A stretch of DNA of 64,000 bases from JAVBNT01 sp031551355 (GTDB lineage: Bacteria > Vulcanimicrobiota > CADAWZ01). Shown in pieces: positions 42,387-51,169 of this stretch. Every line of letters starts with the position of its first letter. Position 1 is the first letter of the stretch. The stretch lies in the NCBI GenBank assembly GCA_031551355.1, contig JAVBNT010000012.1, forward strand, positions 1 through 64,000. The letters are read 5' to 3'. The notes beneath the pieces are model-generated. The model did no database searches, was not told where the DNA came from, and saw only the letters and a program-made list of their open reading frames with translations. A program made the position numbers and the translations under genes.

Positions 42387-42454
42387 AAGAATCAGGGGTA
42401 GTCGTGCTAAGTAGAGCTAAAAAGCCCCGCTTAGCACGACTGCCCCTGATTCTT
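42387..42454. repeat. Long GTCGTGCTAA hairpin repeat
   Basis: Arms of about 24 bp with one mismatch. The left arm contains AATCAGGGGTAGTCGTGCTA, the right arm is its complement, and the loop is GTAGAGCTAAAAAGCCCCGC. It lies directly after the 3' end of the convergent Gln/Pro-rich gene and within 190 bases of the plus-strand gene end. Related to the hairpins at 31021 and 31175. Confidence 0.75.
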
Positions 42455-42459
42455 ATGTG

Positions 42460-42948
42460 TTAAAACCTTTTGTTTTTTCTTGAAACAGGAGGCCCCAGGA
42501 TTTCCATCATTATAAATGATTTTTTTAGCTCATTGGCATCTATTTTATCCGGAATAAGGTTAGAAGCCGCTGCCGGAGTATCACTATTCAACTCAGCTTT
42601 TTGCTGGAATATTGGCTGCTGTGCTGCAGGTTGCCTGTAGACATCTTCCTGGTTTGCCTTTACCTGTGCCGCCCGTTTATTTTTTTGTGTCTGGGCGTTT
42701 AGCTGGTTCTGCCTGTCCATAGCATGCTGCTGTGCCGCTGTGCGCTGCCCAGCCATCGGCTGTCTTACCGGTTCCTGCCTTCTCTGAGGCTGTTGTTGAA
42801 CCTGCTGTCTTATCTGAGGCTGCTGCTGCATCGGTCTTGGCTGAGGAGGCTGCTGTTGCTGCATCGGCCTTGGCTGAGAAACAGGCTGTGCCGCCTTTTG
42901 CGCATTTATCTCCTGTTCAAGCTTTTCAAGTTCTCTAAGAAGATCCAT
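42460..42948 (-). CDS. Gln/Pro-rich low-complexity protein next to floA
   Basis: 162 aa: a short amphipathic helix (MDLLRELEKLEQEINAQK), a disordered Gln/Pro/Arg-rich centre with repeated QPRPMQQQ units (about 20-75), and a more ordered C-terminal part (PDKIDANELKKSFIMMEILGPP) that could be a docking segment. It lies 19 bp downstream of floA copy 1 on the same strand, so it is likely co-transcribed and may be a microdomain partner. No family is recognised. Confidence 0.7.
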   Translation of the reverse strand: MDLLRELEKLEQEINAQKAAQPVSQPRPMQQQQPPQPRPMQQQPQIRQQVQQQPQRRQEPVRQPMAGQRTAAQQHAMDRQNQLNAQTQKNKRAAQVKANQEDVYRQPAAQQPIFQQKAELNSDTPAAASNLIPDKIDANELKKSFIMMEILGPPVSRKNKRF

Positions 42949-42967
42949 ATGATGTTACCTTCTTTCT

Positions 42968-43858
42968 TTAAGCTTTAGCTATACCTGTTCTAAGTGCAGC
43001 GGCGAGAGCGAGAGGAACCTGGGCTTCGGCATAGATAACTTTTGCTTCCATCTCTACGACTTTTGCTTTCATCTCCTGCTCTTCGGCGATAGCCATGGCT
43101 CTTCTCTGTTCTGCTTTTGCCTGAGCAATATTTTTGTCGGCGTTTGCCTGTTGTATCTGCAGTTCGGAACCGATGTTTTTGCCTACGTCAATGTCGGCGA
43201 TGTCGATTGAAAGAATCGAAAATGCTGTGCCGACGTCAAGGCCTTTTGATTCAACTACCTGAGATATCATACCGGGAGATTCAAGCACTTTTTTATGGCT
43301 GATGGCCGATCCGATTGTTGTACATATACCTTCGCCGACTCTGGCGATTACGGTTGCTTCACCGGCGCCGCCGATAAGTTTGTCAATGTCGGCTTTAACT
43401 GTTATACGTGCCATTGCCTTAAGCTGGATTCCGTCTTTGGCTACTGCTCCGATAAGCGGAGTTTTGATGACTTTGGGGTTTACGCACATATTCACGGCTT
43501 CAAGAACGTCTCTTCCGGCAAGGTCGATTGCGCAGGCTTTTTCAAAGCTCAGTAATATTCCGGCTTTTTGCGCCTGAATAAGCGCATGGATAACGTTTTC
43601 AATCGCGCCGCCGGCCAGATAGTGGGCTTCCAGCTCTTTCGAGGTTATAGGCAGGTTTGCCTGATGGGACATGATCATACAACTGACGATTCTTTCGGCC
43701 GGTGTTCCCCTAAGCCTCATAAATACCAGCGTATCCAGTCCTATATTCCTTAAACCCGACGACCAGGCGTTTACAAGTACTCCTACCGGTACGTAATGAC
43801 AAAATAATGCTATGGCAATAAATATTAAAAAAATAATTCCTATCAAAAGTCCGCTCAT
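42968..43858 (-). CDS. floA: FloA-like SPFH membrane protein, copy 1
   Basis: 296 aa. A hairpin-type N-terminal membrane segment (LLIGIIFLIFIAIALFCHYV), an SPFH domain (about 70-215, with NPKVIKTPLIGAVAKDGIQL and GLDVGTAFSILSIDIADIDVG), and an Ala/Glu coiled coil (ADKNIAQAKAEQRRAMAIAEEQEMKAKV). This is the FloA family of bacterial flotillins that organise membrane microdomains. It is about 30 residues shorter at the C-terminus than copy 2. GGAGG lies 6 bases before the ATG at 43858. Confidence 0.92.
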   Translation of the reverse strand: MSGLLIGIIFLIFIAIALFCHYVPVGVLVNAWSSGLRNIGLDTLVFMRLRGTPAERIVSCMIMSHQANLPITSKELEAHYLAGGAIENVIHALIQAQKAGILLSFEKACAIDLAGRDVLEAVNMCVNPKVIKTPLIGAVAKDGIQLKAMARITVKADIDKLIGGAGEATVIARVGEGICTTIGSAISHKKVLESPGMISQVVESKGLDVGTAFSILSIDIADIDVGKNIGSELQIQQANADKNIAQAKAEQRRAMAIAEEQEMKAKVVEMEAKVIYAEAQVPLALAAALRTGIAKA

Positions 43859-43893
43859 TGTTTCCTCCACATTTTTAATCAGATTTTATATTC

Positions 43894-44271
43894 TTACTCT
43901 TCCGGTTTTACGCCGTCAAGATCCTTGCGGCAGGCTTCTGCAAATGTAATTTTCTTTGCCGATCTTTTTGCGTCTACCATCAAATCTACGGCGTTGTGTA
44001 TATCTCCGCCGTCAGCATGGTGTTTTTTTAGCTCTTCTAAGGTGAGTTTTGTGTCCGCTCCCGTATGTGCTTTTATGATACACTGAACCATATCATTTAC
44101 CGGTAGGCGTTTTAGCGACATTGACGTCAGTGAGGCAAGTGTTTTTAAGTCGGGATTCAGAACTCCGACTGCCACACCGGATATCATCGGTCCAAACGGT
44201 ACCACATACAGCAACACTATTAGCGCCGCTAAAGGAATACCGGTTATGATTATCATTAGTATTGTATCCAT
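43894..44271 (-). CDS. Truncated FloA paralogue (N-terminal domain only)
   Basis: 125 aa aligned with residues 1 to about 125 of its FloA neighbours: membrane segment (ILMIIITGIPLAALIVLLYVVPFG), LKRLPVNDMVQCIIKAHTGAD, LEELKKHHADGGDIHNAVDLM and ITFAEACRKDLDG. It then stops before the SPFH core. The frame is clean and sequence is well diverged from both copies, so it is probably a retained small protein, not a recent break. It lies between the two complete floA genes, 12 bp after floA copy 2 and without its own SD, so coupling is likely. Confidence 0.75.
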   Translation of the reverse strand: MDTILMIIITGIPLAALIVLLYVVPFGPMISGVAVGVLNPDLKTLASLTSMSLKRLPVNDMVQCIIKAHTGADTKLTLEELKKHHADGGDIHNAVDLMVDAKRSAKKITFAEACRKDLDGVKPEE

Positions 44272-44282
44272 AAATTATTTGC

Positions 44283-45260
44283 TTATACGGCAGCCAGATC
44301 TTCAGACTTGCCGGAAATGGACTGACGCATCTGAGTATCCGCTATTATATTTTTAAGATTATAGTAATCGGTAATCGACAGTTTTCCGTTTTTGAGCGCG
44401 TCTCCCATTGCTATAGGAACCTGTGACTGCGCTTCTATCACCTTCGCTCTCATGGACTGCAGCTGTGCTTTCATTTCCTGTTCGACAGCTTTAGCAGCAG
44501 ATCTTCTTGTTTCGGCTTTTGCCTGAGCAATTTCTTTGTCTGCTTCCGCCTGATTTATCTGCAGGTTTGCACCGATGTTTCTTCCGACATCGATATCTGC
44601 AATATCAATAGAGAGGATTTCAAATGCCGTGCCGACGTCAAGTCCTTTATCAAGAACTGTTTTTGAGATCATATCCGGCGATTCAAGTACTATCTGGAAG
44701 TGTTCCGCAGAACCGATGGCCGTAACAATACCTTCCTGAACCCTGGCAAGAATAGTTTCCTCACCGGCTCCGCCGACAAGCTGTTTAATATTTGCCTTTA
44801 CCGTTACGCGGCATGTCGCAATCAACTCAATACCGTCCTGAGCTACCGCACCGATTTGAGGCGTTTCAATAACTTTGGGATTGACGCTCATTTTGACTGC
44901 TCCCAGAACGTCTCTTCCGGCTCTGTCTATTGCGCATGCTTCCTTGAAAGTAAGATTCAGTCCGGCTTTCGATGAGGCAATAAGGGCGCTGATGACAGCT
45001 GATACTCTTCCGCCCTGCAGATAGTAGCTTTGCAAATCCTCAAGATATATTCCCTGCAACCCGGCCTGCTTTGCCATAATCATCGGTTTTACAACCTGAT
45101 CGTGAGGTATTTTTCTGAGCCTCATACCGATAAATCCCATTGGACCGATTGATACGCCCGAAAAATTTGCCGATATCAGCAGCCCTATCGGAACGAAACT
45201 CATGATGATCATTCCTATTATTATTAAGGCAACGATACTAATAACTATTAATATATCCAC
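44283..45260 (-). CDS. floA: FloA-like SPFH membrane protein, copy 2
   Basis: 325 aa, the length of typical FloA (about 330). N-terminal membrane segment (LIVISIVALIIIGMIIMSFV), SPFH domain (MSVNPKVIETPQIGAVAQDG, GLDVGTAFEILSIDIADIDV), coiled coil with ADKEIAQAKAETRRSAAKAV, and a C-terminal region (SITDYYNLKNIIADTQMRQS) that matches the usual FloA end. It lies 98 bp downstream of the NfeD-type gene; NfeD and SPFH proteins are regular operon partners. Confidence 0.93.
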   Translation of the reverse strand: MDILIVISIVALIIIGMIIMSFVPIGLLISANFSGVSIGPMGFIGMRLRKIPHDQVVKPMIMAKQAGLQGIYLEDLQSYYLQGGRVSAVISALIASSKAGLNLTFKEACAIDRAGRDVLGAVKMSVNPKVIETPQIGAVAQDGIELIATCRVTVKANIKQLVGGAGEETILARVQEGIVTAIGSAEHFQIVLESPDMISKTVLDKGLDVGTAFEILSIDIADIDVGRNIGANLQINQAEADKEIAQAKAETRRSAAKAVEQEMKAQLQSMRAKVIEAQSQVPIAMGDALKNGKLSITDYYNLKNIIADTQMRQSISGKSEDLAAV

Positions 45261-45358
45261 TTTTTTACCCTCTCCCTTTTTCTATATTTAGTCTGCTAAG
45301 TATAATATATGTTTGAACTACGTAAAAACTCCTCTCGGTAATAAAATATTTTTACTGC

Positions 45359-46714
45359 TTAACTATTTTCCGGTTCAACAACGACCTTGTTGCCTTCTAC
45401 TTCCGTTACTTTAACGACTGTTCCCTTGGCCAGGTATTTGCCGTTGGCCGCCATTACGTCAATCGTATCTTCGCCAAATTCGGCTTTTCCGTATGGTCTC
45501 AACTCAGTAACGGCTTTCCCTGTTTTGCCTAAAAACATCTCAAAGTCGGTTTCGGCGTTTTCGGGGATTTTATCGGCTGTTCCGTCATCTACCGGTTTTA
45601 TCGCAAATTTATCGAAAACAAAATTGCTTTTTGAAATGTATTTAAAGAATAGGTACATCAGTATACAGCTTAATACCAGAACGGCGGCAAATACCGCAAG
45701 GCCGGTATTAACATCTTCAAATGACATTATTATGGTTGCGCCGATGCAACCGACCCCAAGAACTCCCGGGACTCCGAATCCCGGAACCAGAAGTACTTCG
45801 ACCAGCAGCAGAATTATTCCGGTAATCAACAGTATTGCCGTTAATATTGTGGCAGAACCGGCGATATACTTTCCGCCGAAGAAAAGTCCGAGAAAAACGA
45901 CTGCGATCGCCGCTCCGGCTCCATGCCCCGGAATGAACATTTCCTTGATTGCTCCGCAAAGCCCGATAACAAGAAATATAATTGCAAAAACCGGATTTGA
46001 AACCATTCCGGCCAGTATCTCCATCGGAGTTGATTTTTTCTCTATCAACTGTGGTTGCTGACCTGACTCTGTTTTCAGAAAATCATCTATTGATTGCGCT
46101 GTGCCGCTTGAAATCTGCATGTCGAGGGCTGTGTCGGGAGTCATTGCCAGACTCTGGCTATTTTGTGTGAGTCCTGCGATTATTTCGGACGGATCCGCTG
46201 CCGCAGCATCTCCTTCGCTGTGTCTTTGCCCGGCTTTTGCTTTCACAAGTGCGTCGAGACTGGCTTTCATTGCCTGTGAGCTGTCTTTGCTGATCGCGCC
46301 GAACGTTGCTGTGGGAGACATGTAGACTCTGTCACAGGCCATTACAATCAAAGTGCTTTCCCCAAGGGCTCTGCCGTCAATATAGGCGATTGTTTCAACC
46401 GGTGACTTAACTATTGTATCCTTGATCTTTTCGCATGAATCAATGTTGCCGCCGGGGCTGTCTATTTCTATGATGGCAACGGAGCATTTGCTTTTCTTTG
46501 CTGTGGAGAGAGCTCTTTTCACGTATAAAGCCGTGCCGTTGTCTATTTCTCCGGATATTTTTATCACGCATGCTTTTTCCGATTTCACCTTGCCGGGGGA
46601 TTTGCCGTCAGCACCGCCGGCACTCTGCGCAAAGAGTGGTGGAATTGCCGTCAGCAGCATGAGCAGAGCCAGTATCAGGATTTTTGCTTGATTAAAAAAA
46701 CTTTTATTTTTCAT
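45359..46714 (-). CDS. NfeD-type membrane protein with degenerate ClpP-class protease domain
   Basis: 451 aa: signal peptide (about 1-29), ClpP/SppA-like domain (about 45-215), four to five membrane helices (about 235-365) and a C-terminal NfeD OB-fold (GKTGKAVTELRPYGKAEFGE). The family's SAG nucleophile stretch after the strand YIDGRAL reads GESTLIVMA here, so the expected Ser position appears to be Gly. The Lys-bearing segment after FGAI is also shortened and altered (SKDSSQAMK). It may be a non-proteolytic scaffold, unless the nearby Ser in GES substitutes. It is first in the nfeD-floA-floA' group. It acts in the inner membrane with SPFH proteins. Confidence 0.85.
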   Translation of the reverse strand: MKNKSFFNQAKILILALLMLLTAIPPLFAQSAGGADGKSPGKVKSEKACVIKISGEIDNGTALYVKRALSTAKKSKCSVAIIEIDSPGGNIDSCEKIKDTIVKSPVETIAYIDGRALGESTLIVMACDRVYMSPTATFGAISKDSSQAMKASLDALVKAKAGQRHSEGDAAAADPSEIIAGLTQNSQSLAMTPDTALDMQISSGTAQSIDDFLKTESGQQPQLIEKKSTPMEILAGMVSNPVFAIIFLVIGLCGAIKEMFIPGHGAGAAIAVVFLGLFFGGKYIAGSATILTAILLITGIILLLVEVLLVPGFGVPGVLGVGCIGATIIMSFEDVNTGLAVFAAVLVLSCILMYLFFKYISKSNFVFDKFAIKPVDDGTADKIPENAETDFEMFLGKTGKAVTELRPYGKAEFGEDTIDVMAANGKYLAKGTVVKVTEVEGNKVVVEPENS

Positions 46715-46997
46715 TGAAGAGCCTCCTTATAAAATAAAAGCCCCTTTTCGATTTTCTGTGAGAAAAATTGCGATAAAGAGGTTTTTTATTTTGCTTTCAT
46801 AGTAATGATTATATCAGATTTTGAAGTAAAGTCAATACTTGTTTCCTAATATTCATATGAATGTGAGAGATGTTTTTGTTTTCAATGTAACACGTTGTTT
46901 ATACGTATTACAAGGCTGTATTTACTGATTATTATAGATATTTTTATACTTAACATCAATGTGTAATAAATTATTATTGAATATATCTTATAAATTA

Positions 46998-48896
46998 TTA
47001 TTGACTGCCCTTTGTCCACTGAGGCGTATATGCCCTGCCTTTGTAGATGACAAAAGCCCCTTTTTCGGTGACGCCTTTGGAAGCGGTTCCGCATGAATAT
47101 ACTATTTCCCGATATCCGTATGCATCCGAGCGGATGACATCAAGTGATATAAGTTCGCCTTCTCCGATACATCCGAGTCTTGGGTTGCGCAGGGGAATTA
47201 CGTCAAAAAAAGATCCGTCATGTTTTTTTATTATAAACAGTGATATTTTATACCCGTTTGCCCCCATATCTTGCCGGTTTTTGAATCCCAGAATCATTTC
47301 CGATTCCCCGTCAAGATCGATATCATTCATAAATTCTTCAACTTTTTGCCATTGTGACGGCGGGAATCTGCTTTCCAGACGAAACTGTGAAAAATCGGTA
47401 AACGGGGCCGGAGGCTGTGAAACGGCTGCCGCGGCATACTCGGGAATTACCACTGGCGGCGGCGGAAGTTTTGCGTTTACAAGCCTGTACTCACCTTCCT
47501 TCAGCATAAACCCCATTTTCCAGGATGCTCCGTCGTGCGCGATTACTTCGGCTACGACTTTTTTGTTGGGGCTGCAGTATATTTTCAAAGGCAGTGCTCC
47601 CATAAGTTTGTCGTCAACATAAAGATCCGCTCTTCTCGGAGCTTTTATTTCCAGAACGCCGAGATAATTAAATACCGGCTTTAATGTCGCTACGTTTCCG
47701 GCTTCTACGGTTATTTCCGTTTTCCATGGCAGTATCGTCGGTGATGAAAAAGACAGCGTGTGTTTTCCGGGTGCAAGAAGTAATACCGGCAGCGGTGTTT
47801 TACCGATATAGTTCCCGTCGGCGTATACTTTTATATCATCCGGTGTTTTCAGTTCCAGTCCCGCAGATTGTTTGTCCTTTAAAATAAAAGCGTTTGTCTG
47901 CTCGCCCCATTTTACCGGTATGGCGGCTTCTCTTTTAATTTCATCATCAAAGATAATCGTTACTTTTCTGTCGCCGACATCAATATTTTCCAGTGTTGCC
48001 GGTGTTTTTTTCTCGTAGGTAACATTATCTATCAGTATTAATGCTCCCTGCGGCAGTGAGTCTACCTGTAAGGTGCCTTTTTTTTGCAATACGGCGTTGT
48101 ATGTGACTACTGCGGATTTTTTTACCTCGACGCCTATTATTTCATTTTCATTGGCGCAATTATCCATGTGGACGGAAAATTTATACACCCCGCACGGCAA
48201 ATTTTTTATTTTTAGCGGTGTTTTTCCGTTTTTAAAGCTGTTGTCAAGGGATATGACTTCTGCTCCGGCAGGTTCGCTGGTTATTTCAAGATCGCCAAAC
48301 CCTTCCTTATCCGCTTTATTTTTCAAACCGGCAAACAATGGTATTAATATAATTATTATGATTACGGATATGATGACGAGTTTGTTTTTCTTTATAAAGT
48401 CTTTGGTTTTTGTAACCGGAGCTACCGATTCGGTCTCTTCTTTTTCTTTTTTTTCAAGTTCGATATTGCGCCTGCAGTCACTGCAGTAAGGGCGTTTTAC
48501 CGGAATTTTTCTGTTGCATTTGCTGCAGCGGAATTCTGCTTCGTTTGCCTGCGGTGCCGGATTTGGTTTTTTTTGAGCGGCTTGCGGTCTGGGCACAACA
48601 TTGACGGTAAGTTCTTCAAGTGTTGAACCATGTAAGTCTTTTATGGCGATTTTACCGGTTAATTTTTCAAATTCCGCCGGTGGTTTTATGGTTATTTTTG
48701 CTTCTGAAGTTTCTGCTGCTGTTTTTACCGGATTTGCCGGAACTTCAATCCAGTCCGAATCGGAGAACAGGGAAATTGCTGTTTCTTTTTTGGAAGATAA
48801 GTTTATGCTTACGGAAATTTCCTTGCCCGGATTTCCGCTGAGGTTCAGCTCGGAGATTTCTTTGCCCGAAAAGCTTATCGTTATTTTATTTTCCAT
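46998..48896 (-). CDS. Membrane protein with zinc ribbon and PEGA repeats
   Basis: 632 aa. The N-terminal beta domain (about 1-100, cytosolic) is followed by a zinc ribbon CSKCNRKIPVKRPYCSDCRR (about 124-143), a membrane helix (LVIISVIIIIILIPLFAGL, about 173-191) and several PEGA-type repeats (about 200-440; for example GDLEITSEPAGAEVI, VYADGNYIGKTPL, ADLYVDDKLMGALPL). The C-terminal domain has a FG-GAP-like calcium loop DIDLDGESEMILGF (about 545-558). PEGA modules are usually extracytoplasmic surface-binding units. It lies upstream of nfeD on the same strand with a 283-bp gap. Confidence 0.78.
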   Translation of the reverse strand: MENKITISFSGKEISELNLSGNPGKEISVSINLSSKKETAISLFSDSDWIEVPANPVKTAAETSEAKITIKPPAEFEKLTGKIAIKDLHGSTLEELTVNVVPRPQAAQKKPNPAPQANEAEFRCSKCNRKIPVKRPYCSDCRRNIELEKKEKEETESVAPVTKTKDFIKKNKLVIISVIIIIILIPLFAGLKNKADKEGFGDLEITSEPAGAEVISLDNSFKNGKTPLKIKNLPCGVYKFSVHMDNCANENEIIGVEVKKSAVVTYNAVLQKKGTLQVDSLPQGALILIDNVTYEKKTPATLENIDVGDRKVTIIFDDEIKREAAIPVKWGEQTNAFILKDKQSAGLELKTPDDIKVYADGNYIGKTPLPVLLLAPGKHTLSFSSPTILPWKTEITVEAGNVATLKPVFNYLGVLEIKAPRRADLYVDDKLMGALPLKIYCSPNKKVVAEVIAHDGASWKMGFMLKEGEYRLVNAKLPPPPVVIPEYAAAAVSQPPAPFTDFSQFRLESRFPPSQWQKVEEFMNDIDLDGESEMILGFKNRQDMGANGYKISLFIIKKHDGSFFDVIPLRNPRLGCIGEGELISLDVIRSDAYGYREIVYSCGTASKGVTEKGAFVIYKGRAYTPQWTKGSQ

Positions 48897-48969
48897 TTAA
48901 ATTTCCGCCTGTTTTACGGTTTTTTTATGAAAATCATGAAGTGATTTGAGATAACTACCCCAATATGCC

Positions 48970-49017
48970 AAATTGGAGTGCCGTGATTTATTGCCGTAAA
49001 TGACCGCACTCCAATTT
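48970..49017 (-). terminator. Hairpin after S9 peptidase gene
   Basis: 12-bp arms AAATTGGAGTGC and GCACTCCAATTT, directly past the stop of the minus-strand peptidase gene. Confidence 0.65.
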
Positions 49018-49043
49018 TACCAATTATTACAGAATTGTGTTTT

Positions 49044-51083
49044 CTATTTAAACCATTTTGCAAACCAGTTATTCATTGTTTTGTACCAGAGCTGCATATT
49101 TTGAGGTTTTCTTATAAAATGGCATTCATCGGGAAAATACAGGAATTGTGCCGGAACATTATTTCTTCTTAAAGCTGTGAAAAGCTGTTTGCCTTCCGAT
49201 ACGGGAACTCTGTAATCTTCCTCACCATGGATTACGAGACATGGTGTTTGGAAATTATTTACAAAGTTTACCGGGTTCCATTTTTCATATAATTCCCTGT
49301 TTTTATAAGGAGTTCCGCCGAATTCCCATTCGGGAAACCACAGTTCTTCCGTGGTTCCGTATTCACTGACGGTGTTAAATACCCCGGACAGGCATACCGC
49401 GCATTTAAAACGGTTGGTGTGTCCCATAATCCAATTGACCATATAGCCGCCGTAAGAGGCTCCTACAGCCGCCATCTTGTTTTCGTTAACGAAGCTGTAG
49501 TTCTCAATGATAAAATCTATGCCTTCCATAAGATCTTCATACGGACGTCCGCCCCAGTTTTTGGAGACTCCGTCCGTGAATCTTTGGCCGTATCCGTTAC
49601 TGCCGCGGAAATTCACTGCGGCAACGGCATATCCCTGGGCGGCAAAAAGTTCCGTATTCCATCTTTGATGGAAGTCGTCACTCCATGCTCCCTGCGGCCC
49701 GCCGTGTATTAAATATACGAGCGGATACTTTTTATCCTTGCTGAACCCGTGCGGTTTGAGGATAAACCCCTGGACTTTCTGACCGTCTGAAGCCGTGAAC
49801 CAGAATTCTTCCGGCTTTTGCATCTCTATATTGGCGAAATTGGCATTTATATTTGTAAGGCCCTTTACTCCATCGTCGCCGCGGTTTATTTCCATCAGTT
49901 CCGGAGGACGGATCATGCTTTGGCGCCTTATATAAACTGATGTTCCCGATTTGCTTACATTTATTGAATCGTTAAATGTTTTCCTGGTCAGCTGTTTGAT
50001 GGCTCCGTTTTCTATATTCAAATCGTATACGCTGCTGTAACCTTCGTCTTCGGCTGTAAAAATAATTGATTTGCTGTCCGGAGTCCAGGCGAACTCGGAA
50101 ACGGAACGGTCAAGCGACTGGCTTACAGCCGTATTTTTACCCTCTTTGCGGTCATACAGATGAATAACTCTCCTGTCGGCCTCAAATCCTGGTCTTTCCA
50201 TTGCCGTATAAGCAATATATTTTCCGTCCGGTGAATAAACTACGCCGCAGTCATTTGCCTGATTGGTGGTTATCTGTTTTGTGGATTTGTCTTCCAGATT
50301 TACCGTAAACAGATCATTATTTGTGCTCCAGGCGAGATTTTTGTCCTTGTTGGTTACAAAGCAGACCTCTTTTCCGTCAGGTGAAAAGGCGTAATCTGTT
50401 TTTCCTCCGAGATCAATCGGCGGAACATCGAAGTTGCCGGGAGTTAAGTCAACCGGTTTGCAGTCTGATATATTCATTACAAACAGATGGCTGTATTTGT
50501 TGTCTCTCCAGTGATCAAATACCAGATACGGCAGATCTTCTATAAGTCTTGCTTTGACTTTGCTTTTTTCGAGTTCATTTTTTTTCTTTTTATTTTCTTC
50601 CTCTGTTTTACAGCCGCCGTATACGCTTGATATAAAAAGGAGCTGTTTGCTGTTAGGTGACCAGGAGGGACCGTTTGCTCCATTGGCAAGATCGGTAATT
50701 TTTTGCTGCTTGGTTCCTGAAGAAGTCATCAGCCATATTTGCGAATCGCCCTCGGCGATGGAGGTAAAAGCGATGTATTTTCCGTCAGGTGACCATCTGC
50801 CCTCAAGAGCTCTGCCGTTTTCATCGGTCATTTTTTTCAGTTCGCTGTTGGCAACATCTACCGTCCACAGAGAACTTTTGGTTTTGTTTTCCTTCAGATC
50901 CCTTTGTTCCAGCGTAAAAAGAATTTTTTTACCGTTGGGGGAGAGCTGCGGGTCTTTTACCCACTTTACATTGATAAAATGTTCGAATGTGTAGCGTTTC
51001 GTTTCTTCCGCGCAGCTGCCCGAAGCTTTCAAAGTGAATATTGCAGCGACCAGTACTGCTAAAAAGGCCAGTTCTCTCATCAT
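49044..51083 (-). CDS. Exported S9-family prolyl oligopeptidase/acyl-aminoacyl peptidase
   Basis: 679 aa. A signal peptide (AFLAVLVAAIFTLKASGSCA), a beta-propeller of TolB/WD40-type repeats over about 40-430 (repeats with SPDGKYIAFT, SPNSKQLLFIS), and an alpha/beta-hydrolase domain with nucleophile Ser in GASYGGYM, Asp in HGEEDYRVP and His in DECHFI. It cleaves short peptides in the periplasm or outside, providing amino acids for fermentation. GGAGG precedes the double ATG. It stands alone, with a hairpin after it. Confidence 0.93.
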   Translation of the reverse strand: MMRELAFLAVLVAAIFTLKASGSCAEETKRYTFEHFINVKWVKDPQLSPNGKKILFTLEQRDLKENKTKSSLWTVDVANSELKKMTDENGRALEGRWSPDGKYIAFTSIAEGDSQIWLMTSSGTKQQKITDLANGANGPSWSPNSKQLLFISSVYGGCKTEEENKKKKNELEKSKVKARLIEDLPYLVFDHWRDNKYSHLFVMNISDCKPVDLTPGNFDVPPIDLGGKTDYAFSPDGKEVCFVTNKDKNLAWSTNNDLFTVNLEDKSTKQITTNQANDCGVVYSPDGKYIAYTAMERPGFEADRRVIHLYDRKEGKNTAVSQSLDRSVSEFAWTPDSKSIIFTAEDEGYSSVYDLNIENGAIKQLTRKTFNDSINVSKSGTSVYIRRQSMIRPPELMEINRGDDGVKGLTNINANFANIEMQKPEEFWFTASDGQKVQGFILKPHGFSKDKKYPLVYLIHGGPQGAWSDDFHQRWNTELFAAQGYAVAAVNFRGSNGYGQRFTDGVSKNWGGRPYEDLMEGIDFIIENYSFVNENKMAAVGASYGGYMVNWIMGHTNRFKCAVCLSGVFNTVSEYGTTEELWFPEWEFGGTPYKNRELYEKWNPVNFVNNFQTPCLVIHGEEDYRVPVSEGKQLFTALRRNNVPAQFLYFPDECHFIRKPQNMQLWYKTMNNWFAKWFK

Positions 51084-51169
51084 AATCCTCCGTAAATGTG
51101 TTTTTTATTGACAGGAAAATTTTCGTTTTATGAATTCAATTTTGAATATCCTGAATCCTCTGATTATGG

